Assembly (NCBI GenBank): GCA_025330725.1 | Contig: JAIWND010000074.1 | Location: 1 to 49,982 of the forward strand | DNA length: 49,982 bases | From: Chlamydoabsidia padenii | Lineage: Eukaryota > Mucoromycota > Mucoromycetes > Mucorales > Cunninghamellaceae | Reading direction: 5' to 3' | Shown: positions 13,912-26,156 of the stretch, piece by piece | How positions within the stretch are numbered: position 1 is the first letter of the stretch | Layout of the letters: every line of letters begins with the position of its first letter | Position numbers and translations under genes: made by a program | Notes under the pieces: generated by a model | What the model was told of the DNA's origin: nothing | The model's database searches: none | Seen by the model: the letters and a program-made list of their open reading frames with translations, nothing else

Positions 13912-16900
13912 CTAGAGTCGTTGAAGTTTGAAGCCATGTTGTTGACAGACATACTTGTAGCCATCCCATACTTCCTGAAGTCTTGCTTTCTTGCTTTTCT
14001 GGGTAAGTTTTGCTTGCTCCAACATGATCCGGTCATTTTCTTCATTTCCAAATTTGTAAATGTCCATAGGTCGCACCCATCCCCTACAATAAAAAAGAAA
14101 AACATGGTTTAATAACCCCACTTTTTCTATGTATTAGTTACTGTGCTGCTTACCATTGGTGTATTTCAGGTACTTTGTAAAACTTGACAAGAATGTTTTT
14201 TTCCTTGGTGCGGTTATTCAAGACATGTCGTGATACAGGATCCTTTTCCAAGTTCACAATCTATCAAAAGAGAGAGAGAAGAATAGATTAAGTGACCACA
14301 TACTACCTACTTTTTTGTTCCACTTACCATTGCAGGATGGAAAGGGAAACTAGGCACCCTCGCCCAAACAATTTCGCCAGGAGTTGTTGTGCAAAGTTCC
14401 TTCAGTGGTTTAAGGAGTTCTTTCTTCTTCTTGATCAAGGCCATTGACGATGATGATGATGATGACCGTCGTCGTTTATTCCTATTGTTGCCCAACTTGG
14501 TATCACCCGATTGAGTAGACGTTTTGGTTGTAGAAGGAGGTTGGTTCGTTCCACCACTGTCGTTCCCATTGCCGTCATCATAGTCTTCTTCATCGGTCGA
14601 GAGATAAACATAACCACAAGGAGCACGCTTGGTCTTGCTTTTCTTGTAAGAGCCTTCTTCGTATGCCACAGGGTTCGTCACAGTGTCAGTCATCAGTAGC
14701 CTTTTGGTTTCGTTGTTCATCTTGAGATCCTTTGTTCTGCTTTTAGTCAAGATAGTCAAACCTTCTGATCCGGCACTCCTTGTCCTTCGTCTAGTCGTGT
14801 TTGCTTCTGATTTAAGTTGATCACTACGTGTAGATGTAGAGGATGATGATGACCTACTTGAATTGTTGGAGGGTGTCGATGATGCTGGAGATGATGGTGA
14901 TGGTGATATAATGATTGGAGATGCGACCATTGGTTCCTTTAGAGGCGGAGCAATTGTAGAAGGAGAAGGTATTGTCACGATCCCTGCAGATTCATCCCCC
15001 GACGGTGTTGCATGATTTGTTACTCTTAAGGGATGTGATGGTTCTGTTGGTATTTCCACCAAGTTTGTTGTAGTTGTTGCTTCATTGATATCCTCCGGTG
15101 ATGCTGATGATTTTGCTGTAGGTAATGGAGCCAAAGTCGATGGAGTTGGTGACTTTAAAATAGTGTTCCGAGGTTTACGAGGTTTTGGTGGTCTATCATC
15201 AAGAGAGGTGTGTGTCGATTGAGAGGAAGTAGATCTTGTTCGACGAGTAGATGGTGAGAATCGTTTCTTCAGTCTTGTTCGAGTAGAAGGAATTGCAGTA
15301 GGCCTTGATCCTTGGTCCCTTGTCAAATCTTCATATATTATCGCCGCGTCATAGTTGTTTTGGGATGATTGAGATAGTTCATCCGGTTCCGAAGGCTCCA
15401 AAGATATAGGTTTATCAGATTGAATAGATTCTTCATCAGTTGATTTATCATCGCCTCCAGCTATTAAGGGTGTCGCCGCCTTCAATTCGTAGGAGAATAT
15501 ATCCGGGGTTAATCCTAAAGCCAAAGTTCCAACATATGCAGATATAGCCAGTTGTTCGTATTTTTGTCGCGCCTTCGCCATCAATTCAGCTGATTCTTCT
15601 TCCATACGTTGAGCTAGCTTGTAATAGGAGGTATCAGATTTGTTGTACGTCTTGCAATTTATCCAAATCAATGAGAGATCAAACTATAATGAAGAGTAAG
15701 AATAAGTATGCAAACAATGATTTTTTATTTTTGTTTTCCTTACCTCGACTGCATCAAGAGTTGTATATTTATGTGCATGGAATTTATCGATGATATCGGA
15801 GAAGCACATGGGAGTATCAATGATTTCATGGTAATCGGGAGCTACATCAGGAGTAACAGGGTATAGAAAGTACTCCTTCTTGTCCAATCTACAAAAAAAG
15901 AAAAAAAGAAAAAAAAAGCAAAGTAATGTTAGTGCCATGATTATCCAATATCTTTCTTCTCCTTTTCATTACTTACTCCATAAGTTGATTTAACACCGGC
16001 TTGATGATGTATTCGATAGGGAAGAGGATCGTTTCAATGTATTCCTTTTGACGCCGCAACCGCTCCAATTTTTGTTTTTCACGCTTTTGGACTTGTTCAG
16101 AGAGCATCCGGACATGTTCAAGGTCAGAGCGCAGCTTCATCATCGCCTACAATGGTTAAAAAGTCAAAGTTAGTCTGACAGGTATATCGCTTTCTTTTCT
16201 TTTCTCCTAGTATTACCGATGCCCTGTGTAGTTTTTCCCTTTCAGTCTGCTTCAATTGAGAAGATGATGCTGTCCAAGGCTATAATAGTAGTAATAGAAG
16301 AAGGTTAGTTTAGTCAAAGATTAATATAGACTATCAGTACTCTTTTCCTATTATACATACCTCGAGATGAAGACGTTTCAGTAATGGAGCACCACGCCTA
16401 GATTCCCGTTTCAGTGACCAATACCGGCAAATACTCGATACCAGTTGAGCCCGTCGTCGCAGATGAGTAGCATTTCGAACGCATTTGATATTTTCCAGTC
16501 TTGTCAAGATATAATCTGGGGCGATAGGTGCACCTGCAGAGTAATGGTGTTGATGAGCCATTGCTGCTTTGATGCTTGGTGTCAATTGCTGTGTAACGGT
16601 GATCGCCTGTCGCCGCCCTTTCAACTGTTTCTGTTGCTTTTGTCCACCACCAGTTTTTCTTCGTTTAGTTCCTTTTGGGTAGCGTGATTGATGTTGCCTG
16701 GAGCCACCATCACTTTTGTTGTCTTCCACACCGGATTCATCATCTCCATAGCCATCTTCTTCATTGTCACCATCGCCTAGGTTGTTATCCATATCAAAGT
16801 CTTTATCCATGGTATCTACATAACGCCGTCTGGGTGTAAAACTTGAACTCGAGCGGCCACGGTTTTTAGGAGACTTGGGATCGAGGAATTCTTGAGCAGC

Positions 16901-17906
16901 CAGGACACACTTTTCCACATCGACTTCGTCACGGTAATCACGAGGAGTGTGACGATCACAGTAAGCCTTGAGAAGCACACTGTCATAATGAGTACCATGA
17001 GACTTCATTCGCATACATAAACGGGCCCACCGAGCACAAGTTACATGGAAGGCAGTGAAGCAATGTTTGTTGTCGCATTGTATACAAGCACCATGTCGCT
17101 TTTTACATAGATAGCAGGTTAGTTTCCATCGACTTTTTGGTATACTGTCAATGTTGTCGATTGGTTCCATATAGACGCTGTTACTGACTCCGACTTCTGG
17201 AATCCATATAGCACAGAGTAGATGACCCCATTTGTTTGTATTGGTTTGTTTGAATGCACCACCTTCATTAGGACAGAATAGACATGACACAGGCTTGTCG
17301 GGAGATACCATGCATTTACGACAGAGCCACTGACCTTCAGGAATGTAAGGCACACCATAGCAATCTAATAATAAAAGACAAACATATATTAAAAACCAAT
17401 ACATTTTGTTGAGATCATTACTTCCACCTTACCTTGATGCACCGCCAAATTGCACCCATCACAAAATACAATGGCATTGCTGTTTTCGCATTCACCATCA
17501 TCACAAATAGAGCAAGCAGAGTCTTCAGGTAGGATTGGTTCAGTGTCGGTTCGTTTTGGGAGATGTTTTATCTAATCAATTTAATAGTGTCAAGTTAGTC
17601 AAATATCTTTTCTCACTCTTTATTTGACTTACCAAATCAAACCATTCCTTTTCTAATTTGTCTATCACATTTTCAAAAAAGCTGCAAGAGACTTCGCCGA
17701 GACCTTCCTTTTTACGTTCCGCATTGAGCATTTGCAACCAGGCTTCATCTGTTCCAAAATGAAAAGAATAGTTAGCTCAATGATTGTCCCATCCGCCTGT
17801 TTAGTTGTTTTTACCTTGTTCATCCATATCATATTCAACCATGTCAAAAAGAAATTCTTCGGTTGGTTCTAAAAAATAAAAGCATGATTAATATCATATT
17901 CCAATA

Positions 17907-17954
<48 letters not shown>

Positions 17955-19126
17955 GACTTACCAATATATCGGATGTAATGATTCTCTGGTCTACGGTAGT
18001 GTACCAATTTATGCACATCCCCATCGCTATCAGTATTTCCATCCTTGTCGCTTTCGAGATCATCAGTTTCACCATCCATATCATTGTCCTGTTCACCATC
18101 CATCATCTTCTTGGCCCGACCTCTTGTTTTGGTCGTGACATGTTTTTGGGTCACCTTTCTTCGTTTCTTGTTGTTTCCAGAGTCATATCCATCATCCACC
18201 ACCTTTTCAAAACATGGCTTAGGAAGAGTAGCCAGATCGACAGCACCAGACGCCGTTGTATGATGAGGTTGAGATCGAGTTGATAAAGCTTGATAAGTGT
18301 CACCTTTTTTTCGAGAGCCACGAATCATGATGGGATGATCTGACCAAAGAGTCGGTTCCATTGAATGATTTGATTCCATCGAAGAAGGTAATGCAGTGTT
18401 GTCGATGATCGTGTCGGTTGTGTTGGTAGATGTCAAAGTTGTACTGGTAGTCGTTACCATGGTTGTTTCATCCGGTGTTGAGTTTGTAATTGTATCGTCC
18501 GATATTTCATCTTTTGACAGGTCAGACACATCATCCAAATCGCCATAAGACCTACAGCTTCCATTACTTGTATGAATCGAGTCGGAAGGAGAAGAAGAAG
18601 AAGGAGAAGAGGATTTGCTTGGGTTGTTTGGTGGTAGTGGTGCTGGTATTATTGCTGTTGGTGGTGGTGTGGCAGGTGTATCAATAGGAGAATCTTGTCG
18701 GATTATTTTAGTTGTATCTTCTTGTGGAGGTGGCGGTATTGACGATGACAAGGATGATGACGATGATGAGGTTGTTGTTGTTGTTGTTTCTTGAGCCAAT
18801 GAATTCATACTGTCAGTTCGTCGGATAATAGTGAGTGGCAGTTTGATATCCAGATCGGGAAAAAAGTCTTTATAGGATCGTTCTTCTCTGGGTTTGTTGT
18901 TGTTTGCTGTCCCATTGAAGGCCAAGGTTGAAGATGGTAAAGAATGGTGATGTTCATTTACCCCCTTCAATGATAAAGCTTGTTCAGTTAAATGTGATGC
19001 CACTTTTTTGTCGATAGAGCCTTGTTGATGTAAGTGTTGGTGTGAGAGTTGAGCTGCTTGTAAATGCCGCCCAGATCGCCTTGGTCGACCCCTTCGTTTA
19101 TATGTTCGTGACAGTTTATATGGCAT
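13912..19126 (-). CDS. BRPF-like chromatin scaffold: PHD-zinc knuckle-PHD, bromodomain, PWWP
   Basis: Eleven exons (19126-17962, 17868-17815, 17748-17633, 17571-17433, 17364-16361, 16279-16217, 16146-15977, 15888-15744, 15683-14328, 14260-14154, 14083-13912) join in frame to about 1496 residues. Order: basic AT-hook-like start ([10 protein letters not shown]), Ser/Thr-rich region, EPL-like segment ([17 protein letters not shown], about 395-425), PHD finger about 464-508 (CSIC...[14 protein letters not shown]), zinc knuckle plus extended PHD about 517-620 ([25 protein letters not shown]), bromodomain about 870-985 with the acetyl-lysine Asn in CKTYNKSD, a long low-complexity linker, and a PWWP domain at the end ([17 protein letters not shown]). 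In animals BRPF1-3 hold MYST acetyltransferases on histone H3; fungal Nto1 is the partial counterpart in NuA3. A role in histone H3 acetylation is therefore the inference. One intron carries a 37-nt homopolymer. Confidence 0.93.
17917..17953. repeat. 37-nt homopolymer (T on +, A on the gene strand) in a BRPF intron
   Basis: On the gene strand it begins 8 nt after the donor GTAAGTCC at 17961. Same position relative to the 5' splice site as the kinase and Trk homopolymers. Confidence 0.8.
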
Positions 19127-19599
19127 GAATAAGTATTGCTGTTGTTTTGCTGTACTTGTTGTATTGTTATAAGTATTTTACAGGTAATGGACCCACCCAA
19201 CTAAAAAAAAAAAAAAGGTAAGGAAGTGTGCAAAATGAGTCAAGTATCCCACCGTGTTTTTTTTCTCTTTTGGACAATCTAAAACCTTTTTTTACCTATT
19301 TATATGTATATATATATACACCTTCTATTGAGTTGTCGTTTGTTTCTTTATCTAGTAAGTGCTGTTACCAAGGTAAAGGTGAATATAAAAGATGAGGTGG
19401 GTGAATGGAAAGAACCCTTTTGGAAAGAACAACAACAAAAGGGGACAAATGACGGAGATTAAATACTACGAGCTCCAGAAAAAAAAAATAGGACTTACAT
19501 GCGTTTAAAATCCCGACATTTCAAGTTGTTGTTTGAGTTTTTTTATTTCTTTTTATTTTGTCTTTCTTCTTTTACTTTTATACTTTAAACAACTTTGAC
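19127..19599. promoter_or_regulatory. divergent promoter: BRPF-like (-) and nucleoplasmin-like (+)
   Basis: The 473-bp head-to-head spacer contains TTTAAAATCCCGAC at 19504-19517, about 85-95 bp before the nucleoplasmin-like ATG, with a T/C-rich leader (19536-19590) after it. A TATATATATA stretch lies near 19300-19320. Confidence 0.5.
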
Positions 19600-20705
19600 A
19601 TGGCTAGAAAGTTTTGGGGTAAGTTGGAAGCAAAACATACGGGACTGTGTAAACTCGTAATATGTGACAGGGAAAAGACTAAAAGAATCATTTCAGCGGG
19701 TTTCACGCTAACTAACTAACTCACACCATTGGTTTCTAGGTCTATCGTTATCCCCTTTTGAAAACTACGTCCCCTCACACACTGGTACTTTAACCTTGAC
19801 ACAGGTAAATAGAAAAAAGAAGAAGGAAATTTGTATAAATTGATGAAATGTATCTAACCCAAGCTCTATATGTTAACCTGTACCAAAACCAAAACAATAG
19901 GCTACCTTATCCTTGAACGAACACAAACCTGGAAACACACAACTCAAACTAGTAACGAAAGGTGAAGTGTATGTGTTATGTACCCTTTCCAAGCATTCCG
20001 TAAGTAATTGTTTATATTATTTGAGTGTTCAATCATTTCTAAACTCTCTCTCTTTTTCTTTAGGCTCAACAAAAACTCAACTTCTCCTTAAGTGAAGAAA
20101 TGATTGATTGTACACTTTTGGTAACAGGTGCAAAGTAAGTACATCCATGATACAATAATGAAAAGTCTCATGTATGTGTTTGGTTACTAGTGCGATATCA
20201 TTAACAGGACAGGTTTATGACGACGACGACGACGACGACGATTTCCAACTAGACGAAGACGATATGGAAGACGAGGATGATTCAGGCATGTTACAATTCC
20301 GGGATCCATCCGATAATCGATTCTTGGGTGGATTCGAATTACGGCATTTTGGATTGGGATCTCCTCCTTTAATGCCTGTCTATGACGATATTGATCTGCG
20401 AAAAGAAGAAAAGACTCTAGAAGACAAATCATTACAGTTAATATCATTATCATCATGTTTGAATAGGCGGGATACTGACTCTCTCTTTTTGTGTAGTGAC
20501 AATATTGTACAGGGTCTTATTAATGCAATGATGAATTCAGGGGATCGAACACAATTGAAAACTGCCAAAACGATATCTAGTAAGTAAATAATAGGATTGG
20601 TTGATCCGATAATTCTAACATGTTGTTGTTGTTGTTGTTTTGCTTTGGATAGAAAAATGGAAACAAGATCATAGAAGGAAAATCCAAAGGAAACTGAAGA
20701 CTTGA
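19600..20705 (+). CDS. stand-alone nucleoplasmin-like histone-chaperone-type protein
   Basis: Exons 19600-19618, 19740-19804, 19901-19999, 20064-20134, 20191-20579 and 20653-20705 give 231 residues. The first 90 residues fit the nucleoplasmin-like domain that starts fungal and insect nuclear FKBPs: MARKFWGLSLSP at the start, TLTLTQATL, VYVLCTLSKH, LNFSLSEEM and ISLTGQVYD. An acidic run follows (eight Asp, then EDDMEDEDD), then a 100-residue region with no recognised fold and a basic tail (KKWKQDHRRKIQRKLK). No FKBP prolyl isomerase domain is present downstream. Histone binding in the nucleus is the family role; here it is inferred. An optional 60-nt in-frame intron is likely at 20437-20496 (GTTAAT...TACTGAC...GTGTAG), which would shorten the protein to 211 residues. 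Confidence 0.8.
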
Positions 20706-21023
20706 TAATAATGGATTTAGTCCTCAGTAGTGTGATGGTTTTTTTTACTTATTAATAAAGTAAACATTGTTTTATATAAAATATCTTTTTTGGCTTTGTA
20801 GACATGTTAAATTGGGTGTGGATATAAAGTAATATGGTATGTGCTTGGGGGATGTGTTTGATTACACAGAGGATGGATATGATAAAATGATGCATCTGTT
20901 GTGTCGCCTATCGTAACCACATGGCCAATCAGATTTTTGCATGAATCGTTTTTTAAAAAAAGGCAATTTTTATTAATTCTATTGTCTAAATGGATAATAT
21001 CAAACAAACAACAATAAACTAAA
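20706..21023. other. convergent 3' spacer
   Basis: Holds the 3' untranslated regions of the nucleoplasmin-like gene (ATTAATAAAG near 20751-20760) and of the minus-strand L10a gene. No other feature is seen. Confidence 0.5.
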
Positions 21024-21845
21024 CTAATAAAGACGGTGAGGTTTGCCCATGGTAGACTTCAAGTACAAAGACTTGACGTTTTGCCAGTTCTTCTTCAACA
21101 AGGAGACCAAGAAGTTGACAGACAAGAGAATATTAGCAGTCAATTGATCTTCAGTCATTTGGACGTGACCAACAGCAACACCAAGACAGAGGACCTTCTT
21201 CAATTGGAACTTGATGGTGGCACGGATTTCGTTAGCCTTGTCAACAAGGGATTCAGAGTGAGAGACAGGCAAGGGGAACTTACCGACCCTATACAAAAAA
21301 AAAGAAAAAGAAAAAAAGATAGAGATATTATTAGTATATAACCCCTTGATCGATCCTATTATTTTTATAACTTACTTGTGGAGACCAGGACCCAAGAGAC
21401 GAGGGATTTGCTTGATCAAGGCTTCGGAAGCAACGAAAGCATCGTACTTCTTGGCGAGCTTCTTGATGAGCTTCTTGTTCTTGTTGAGCTTCTTCAAATC
21501 ATCAACAGATTGGAATTCCATACCGGCAGCCTTGGCTTGATCACAATGGAAAGCATCACCGAGCACACAGACGGACAAGTTAGGGCGAGGAATGTTGGGC
21601 AACTTGATGGTACCAGAGAAACGCTTATCACGTTGAGGATCGTAGTTCTTCAAACCAATTTGGAGTTCGATGGTTTCAGTGAAGTTACGCTTCTTTTCAG
21701 GAGCAGTGATGACAGCAATAGCTTCCCGGACGGCGGAACCAGTGACTTTGCTATAGTGATAATAATAAAAAGAGTGAGTGAGACGATGGATGGATGAATG
21801 GATGGATGGATGAATAAATGGATGCTATTCCAAAAGTTACCTCAT
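21024..21845 (-). CDS. RPL10A: 60S ribosomal protein uL1 (L10a)
   Basis: Three exons (21845-21841, 21750-21376, 21288-21024) encode 214 residues, close to the usual 215-217. Recognisable family blocks in order: [12 protein letters not shown] at the start, [69 protein letters not shown], and the end MGKPHRLY. uL1 forms the mobile L1 stalk of the large cytoplasmic ribosomal subunit next to the E site. The first exon contributes only ATG AG (5 nt), the start-codon-splitting intron that is common in ribosomal protein genes; translation-start prediction without splicing would miss it. Confidence 0.97.
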
Positions 21846-22199
21846 GGTGAAATGATATAAAGGAAAGAGGAGGTCAGCATAATCTGTCAAAAAAAAATTC
21901 AAGTTTTAAACCGGCGATCGGGATTTGAATCATTCTAATGTTAAAAGCCCGTCTCAAAAAAGAGATGAAGGTGCATGAATAAGCTATCAACCTGAGGCAA
22001 AGACAAGTTTGCCCATGCGCATCATTTCATAAAAGACATATACCCAATTTCACAAAGACTAGCAGACACATATCAAAGACACAAAGCCTTTTATTTTATA
22101 AGCATATTGGGAAGGGGTAAAAAGTTTTTTATTCATTTTTTAATAGGAGAGGGGATATAAAAAAAAGCTAACTATAAAATAAAGGTCCAAGTTTGTTTG
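21846..22199. promoter_or_regulatory. L10a promoter and NBR1 3' end
   Basis: CGGGATTTGAAT at 21919-21930 (TTCAAATCCCG on the L10a sense strand) lies 75-85 bp before the L10a start codon, matching the spacing at NBR1 and USP39. The right-hand part is the NBR1 3' untranslated region. Confidence 0.5.
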
Positions 22200-24313
22200 T
22201 TATTGAGAATAAAAGGTTTCCAGGATTTCAGGAAGAGCAACAGTGAGGTCACCATTATACATCCTCAATAACTTGATTGCCAGTCTATCACAGTATGTGA
22301 TACCCTAAAAAGAAAAGAGAATTAAAATCCAACTTTTCCATTTCGATTTCTTTCTGTCTTACCATTTCATGTAATTGAGCCAATTGTGATGTAAAGGGAT
22401 CAACTGATGGATGATGATAGTTCCCAGCCATTTCATATTGTAGTTTCTTCGAGGAAGTGCCACTATTGCTGTTGTCGTCTTGTCCCACCCATTCAAATCC
22501 ATCCTTTTCATCATCGACTGTCTGCGTGTTGTTGGATGATGACGACTTTTCATTTGGTACCGACGAGAAGCTGCGTAATGCATAAGGCGACTGATCAAAG
22601 TCAGACTGATGTTGATTGTACCTGTTGTTCTTGTCCAAAGGCGAGTTTCTTGTGGCTTCGGGTTGTTTTTCTGCCATGGATGGAATTGAGCAAGAAGACC
22701 TGTTGTCACCATTGATGCTTCCTGCCTGAGAGTCGATGCTTCGTAAAGGCGTATTTCCCATACCAAATATATGATAAGGATCTTGGAATGGATCATCATT
22801 ATCATCGCCACCAGTAAAACTTTCGGTATCATGTGTTGTGGTGGTGTATACAGACGGACTGGCGGAAATTTCGGCCATACTAGAGATCGAAGAGTGATGT
22901 TCAGTGCTTGGTGTAGGGTACAACATCGAAGTTGTTGATGTAAAAGAGCTTGTCAAGGGAGTATCCGTACTGTCAAAGACAGAAGACACATGTTGCTGTT
23001 GCTGTTGCTGTTCTTGCTTTTGACCGCTACTGTTGCTGTTGCTGTTTGTGACCTTGATATCGCACCAGAGTCGTGCACCAAATCGAATACCTTCAGAAGA
23101 GATCAAGCGGAAGTAACCAATATAGCAACCAGGAGTTTCAGGGGCAGACAAGGCAATCATAACTTTGGCTTCTTCACCAGGTAAGACGGCAGGAATACAA
23201 TGGGTCTTGCCTTTTTGGGTTTGATGATAAGTAGGACAAACATCACCTCCAGTAAACACCAGATGAGATCCAAAGGGCCACCGAACGAGACCATCGTTTT
23301 TCAGTTTCCAAACTTTGAAGAAGGTTTGTCCAGGTTCAACTTCACACCCATCAGGGAAATTGACATCGTCCACAAAAGCCGCCGATAAAAGACCATGAGA
23401 AGATCCAAACTGGCCCAAATTATGGTGCTGAGGGCGAGGTGTTGGTCCCGTTGTCTTGTCATCATCATCATTATCGGTGTCATTTGTTGCAACTTCGTTT
23501 TCAGGGTTAGCTTCAGGTTTTTCATGTGTTGTTGATTCGGTTGGTTTGATGGCGAATTCAAAGGCAGGTAAGAGTGGTCTAAATGTTGTCGTTCCAGTAT
23601 TTTTTGTGCTTGAGAGAGGGTGGCGGATTTTTAAAAAGATATGTCGCTGGTCGTGAACAAGTAAAGGTTCGCATGTTTCACAAAGATCATAATCAGCACA
23701 ATGACCACACTAAAAAAAAAGAAAGAGAAAGAGTCAGTGATCAACCCTTTCTTTTTGTTTGTTGTACTATGTTTTACTTTGTATCGGATCCCAATAAGTG
23801 TCTTCCCACAATGATCGCAAATGACATTATCATGGATGGCACCACTGTTCTTGACTTTGGAGTTGATTTGGTCAGGTGGATGATCAATATCCATTTGAGT
23901 GGTAGTATTGTTTGTGGTTTTAGTTGCTGATGTTCCAGTAGCAAGAAGAGAATCACCAATATGCATGAATCCATGTGAAGAAATATGGTGGACTTTACCT
24001 TGACTATGGCATGAAGTACAAGCATGATAATCAGGACATTCCACGCAAGCCCAATGATGTCTATAAAAGATCATATACAAGTAAAAATGTCAGTTATAAG
24101 TTTTAACACATTGCAAATTATTATTTTCATTATCCAGTGACTTACCCATCAATGGTTTGATAGCATACATCACAATAGATGGAATAGTTAGAGGACATGT
24201 TATTAAGAGTTGCACCATTTCGATTGTGAGTAGCCGTCTGACGTTTTTGTTCTTGCTGCTTCTGTTGTTGTTCTTGCTTCTGTTGCTGTTGCTGTTGCTG
24301 CTGTTGTTGTTGT

Positions 24314-24348
<35 letters not shown>

Positions 24349-25099
24349 TTGTTGCTGTTGTTGTTCTTGTTGCTGACGATGATGTTGATTTGTACTGGTG
24401 TAGGTGCTACGTCGCTGCAATAACGGAGACATTGTTTGATGAATGCTAGTGGCAGTTTCAGCAGCTCTATGTAACGCAGTGTCCAAGACGGCCATGGCAA
24501 TACCAGTAATATGATCGACTTGATGTTGAGTTTGCTCTGTAGCAAGTTGTTGGAGCGGTGTCACATCATTTCCTATTTGATCCAATGCACTTTTTAATTG
24601 ACTAGATAAGGATGCCAAGCTTGGTAATGAATGAGGAGTGATTGCTGGTGTGGCTGTTGGTTGTTGGTTTCCATTATCACGTGGTTGTTCGAGATTTGCC
24701 TGAAGGTGACTTGTTGGTTTATTCACACGCACCACCACACGTTTAAGAGCCGGCGAGTTGCTATTGTTGTCAGAGCGAGAACGTAGACTAGGAGGTACGT
24801 ATGATGATGGGACCCCACCCAAAAAGTGTCTGAATTCAGTTTGAGACGACATTACAACAGAGTCACCTTGAGAATCCACATAGATGGTATCAAAATCATC
24901 AGTATTTAGTTTGAAGAGCTCTTTTATCTACAACAATGAAAAAAAAAAAAGAAAAGAAAAGGGTTAGTCATGGTGACAGTTGATTCTACATGGACATAAT
25001 ACTTTTTACCTGGCGCCGACAATCTTGATAATCATCATGTAAAGGGGTAATGATTCTGTATTCAGATTTTGAATCAAGTTTGACTTTGAGGGAAGTCAT
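22200..25099 (-). CDS. NBR1: NBR1-type selective autophagy receptor
   Basis: Five exons (25099-25010, 24927-24146, 24060-23778, 23709-22363, 22304-22200) give 868 residues. Order: PB1 domain at the N-terminus (LKVKLDSKSEYRI...DFDTIYVDSQGDSVVM); long Gln tract about 215-255; first ZZ zinc finger (YCDVCYQTIDG, HWACVECPDYHACTSC); second ZZ (ICDHCGKTLIGIRYKCGHC, YDLCETC); the NBR1 four-tryptophan domain about 490-600 (FPDGCEVEPGQTFFKVWKLKN...W, APETPGCYIGYFRL); an acidic LIR candidate DEKDGFEWVGQDD near residue 790; and a C-terminal UBA-like segment (DRLAIKLLRMYNGDLTVAL). NBR1 links ubiquitinated or otherwise marked cargo to Atg8 on autophagosomes. Frame is kept through every join. The second ZZ is split by an intron exactly between RYK and CGHC. 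Confidence 0.95.
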
Positions 25100-25182
25100 T
25101 TTAATGTAATCAAAGAAGTAAAGAAGGAAGACGAGAAAAAATTAAAAAAAGGGAGACAAAAGAATTCTTGGCGTCTCCCCAT

Positions 25183-25194
25183 CGGGATTTGAAT
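25183..25194. promoter_or_regulatory. recurrent promoter element upstream of NBR1
   Basis: CGGGATTTGAAT on the + strand, reading ATTCAAATCCCG in the NBR1 direction, 85-95 bp before the NBR1 ATG. Sits in the 264-bp spacer that also holds the end of the Trk gene. Confidence 0.5.
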
Positions 25195-25363
25195 ATAGCA
25201 TTACAGGTAATGAATCCCCGCCTATACAGTTTAGTTTATTAAGATCAGAGACAAAAGACAAATGAGATACGATTTAAAAATGCAATTGAGTTTATTTAAA
25301 TGAATGACTAATAAGAATGATAAATAAAAAAACATGTACAAAAAAAAGTGAATAACAATTAAT

Positions 25364-26114
25364 CTAAAATATAGAATTAGAGTGGTAGATTGTATTAGGG
25401 AAGCTATGTTGACCAGAGTTGCTTCCACCAGAGTTATTTGTTTGAGAAAAGACAGTGTTGCGACGACGGAAAGCATATTCCTCCATTTCACGTTCTTCCA
25501 TTTGATCAGAAGGTAACATGACTGCACGATCAATAGAAGCAGGTAAACCACGATGTCGACCCCGATACATAAGCAGAATCACCACCAATTTGCTGATAGT
25601 TCTATATTCCCCTGATTGTGATACCGATGACCCAGGATACCCTAGTGTAGTAAAGTAGATAGAATTAGTACATATATAAATCAATATTGTTTACTGCTTA
25701 CCTTGACTTGCGCCAACATTACCGAATCCAGATACTGATTCATATATAATAGTCCATACAGTGATCGGTGACGGATCCATAATCCGTTGAGCTTCGGCGA
25801 CAATAATGATAAAGAGACCGACCAGGAGCCAAGATATATCACTTGACAGTTGTCGTTGGACTTGAGTGACCACAAAAAAGTCGGGTCTTCGTAGCACCTT
25901 TTTTCCTGTTGTCATTACGCTGGTCACTGTTGGATGTCGTTTCAATTTCAGTAGCAAAGACGGACCCGTCGTTGGTATCGTATTGTCATATTCATCGACA
26001 TTATCTTCATTAACCCCACGATATATTCCCAATGCCCGTTCCTTTATACAAATCAATCAATCCATTGGTCAGTTTCACTACAGACATACACTCCTCCTCC
26101 TCTTCCTCCTCCCC

Positions 26115-26156
<42 letters not shown>

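Noticed and set aside
24157..24423. Poly-leucine frame on the plus strand
   Set aside because: Antisense of the NBR1 glutamine tract.
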